Shown piece by piece: positions 32,996 to 33,458 of a stretch of DNA of 33,458 nucleotides. The stretch is from Oxalobacteraceae bacterium (GTDB taxonomy: Bacteria > Pseudomonadota > Gammaproteobacteria > Burkholderiales > Burkholderiaceae_D), in contig CANKWG010000002.1 of assembly GCA_947487325.1 (NCBI GenBank), positions 1 through 33,458 on the forward strand, given 5' to 3'. Numbering within the stretch: the first letter of the stretch is position 1; each line of letters starts with the position of its first letter. The notes beneath the pieces are model-generated. The model saw only the letters and a program-made list of their open reading frames with translations. It had not been told where the DNA came from and did no database searches. The position numbers were made by a program, and so were the translations under genes.

Positions 32996-33458
32996 GGGTG
33001 GTATTCATCTGGGTTGTGGCTGCATTGCTGATCGTGATCGTTACGGTTGTCGTCATGCTGCCGGCCGCGTGGCTGGCGCCGGTCCTTGAACAGCAGACAG
33101 GCGCTCGGTTCTCATTGGGTGATACCGAAGGCAGCTTGTGGGATGGCTCGGCGTTTCTGGGTGTGGTCAGCGCAGGAGAAAAATCTGCAATAGCTCGGGC
33201 GCCGCTCAAGCCATTGTTCCTCGGTCGTTTTCACTGGCGATTGTCACCGATGCTGCTGCTGGGTCGCGTTGATATGCGCATCGAAAACCGTGATGTACTG
33301 ACTCAGCCTGTCAACCTGCAAGGCAACTGGCGTCAATGGACATTGACGCCCTCGGCCTTGCTATTACCAGCTGAACGTTTGTCTGCATTGGGCGCACCAC
33401 TTAATACGCTTAAACCATCAGGCCGCATGCGCCTGTCATGGCAGACACTGACGCTGTC
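32992..33458 (+). CDS. gspN: Type II secretion protein GspN, 3' end outside the window
   Basis: This open frame is not in the ORF track because it runs off the window. ATG at 32992 overlaps the gspM stop (ATGA), and 155 codons are visible without a stop. The translation starts MRVVFIWVVAALLIVIVTVVVMLPAAWLAP, a single membrane anchor, then has the GSLWDGSAFLG segment typical of GspN near residue 47. GspN is a bitopic inner-membrane protein found in some type II systems; its role is not well defined. Order gspG-H-I-J-K-L-M-N supports the call. The C-terminal part cannot be assessed. Confidence 0.88.
   Translation, partial: MRVVFIWVVAALLIVIVTVVVMLPAAWLAPVLEQQTGARFSLGDTEGSLWDGSAFLGVVSAGEKSAIARAPLKPLFLGRFHWRLSPMLLLGRVDMRIENRDVLTQPVNLQGNWRQWTLTPSALLLPAERLSALGAPLNTLKPSGRMRLSWQTLTL

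Overview
The window is chromosomal backbone from a betaproteobacterium, most likely order Burkholderiales and possibly Oxalobacteraceae. This rests on protein resemblance and gene order (mreBCD-mrdA-rodA-rlpA; rsmI/yraN/diaA/dolP; dacA-ybeD-lipB-lipA; monofunctional birA-coaX; argB-HAD phosphatase-slmA; rhodanese-grxC-secB-gpsA; gspGHIJKLMN). The genus was not resolved. Coding density is very high, with many ATGA stop/start overlaps. I see no rRNA, tRNA, CRISPR array, insertion sequence, prophage or attachment site.

Layout. (1) 1-6984, + strand: the cell elongation (Rod) cluster mreB, mreC, mreD, mrdA (PBP2), rodA and the lipoprotein rlpA. (2) 6986-9855: rsmI on the minus strand, divergent from yraN-diaA-dolP, closed by a strong intrinsic terminator. 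(3) 9882-10554: a membrane-anchored thioredoxin-fold protein behind a structured leader. (4) 15874-10600, minus strand: one long gene train: VanZ-like membrane protein, 2Fe-2S ferredoxin, alpha/beta hydrolase, dacA, ybeD, lipB, lipA. (5) 15945-18161, +: birA, coaX and a SPOR-domain protein, tightly overlapped. (6) 18213-18407, minus: a small cysteine-rich CWC protein. (7) 18582-20789, +: argB, a HAD nucleotidase and slmA. (8) 25289-20860, minus: gpmA-envC-ctpA, a strong terminator, then moeB. (9) 25388-28071, +: rhodanese, grxC, secB, an SH3-domain protein and gpsA. (10) 28247-33458, +: type II secretion genes gspG to gspN, with gspN cut by the window end.

Functional themes. The window is rich in envelope growth and division functions: MreBCD/PBP2/RodA, RlpA and a second SPOR protein, DacA, degenerate EnvC, CtpA, DolP, VanZ-like and SlmA. 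Protein export (SecB, T2SS pseudopilins), redox/sulfur chemistry (TlpA-like, rhodanese, GrxC, ferredoxin, lipoate synthesis, MoeB/ThiF) and cofactor enzymes (BirA, CoaX) make up most of the rest.

I did not find a convincing undescribed system. The best second looks are the type IV prepilin-like N-terminus on the thioredoxin-fold protein at 10027, the structured leader before it, the possibly leaderless diaA transcript, a perfect 12-bp palindrome upstream of the T2SS genes, and the small CWC protein. Many ORF-track starts are upstream-extended, and gspN is missing from the track; starts were re-chosen as described in each entry.
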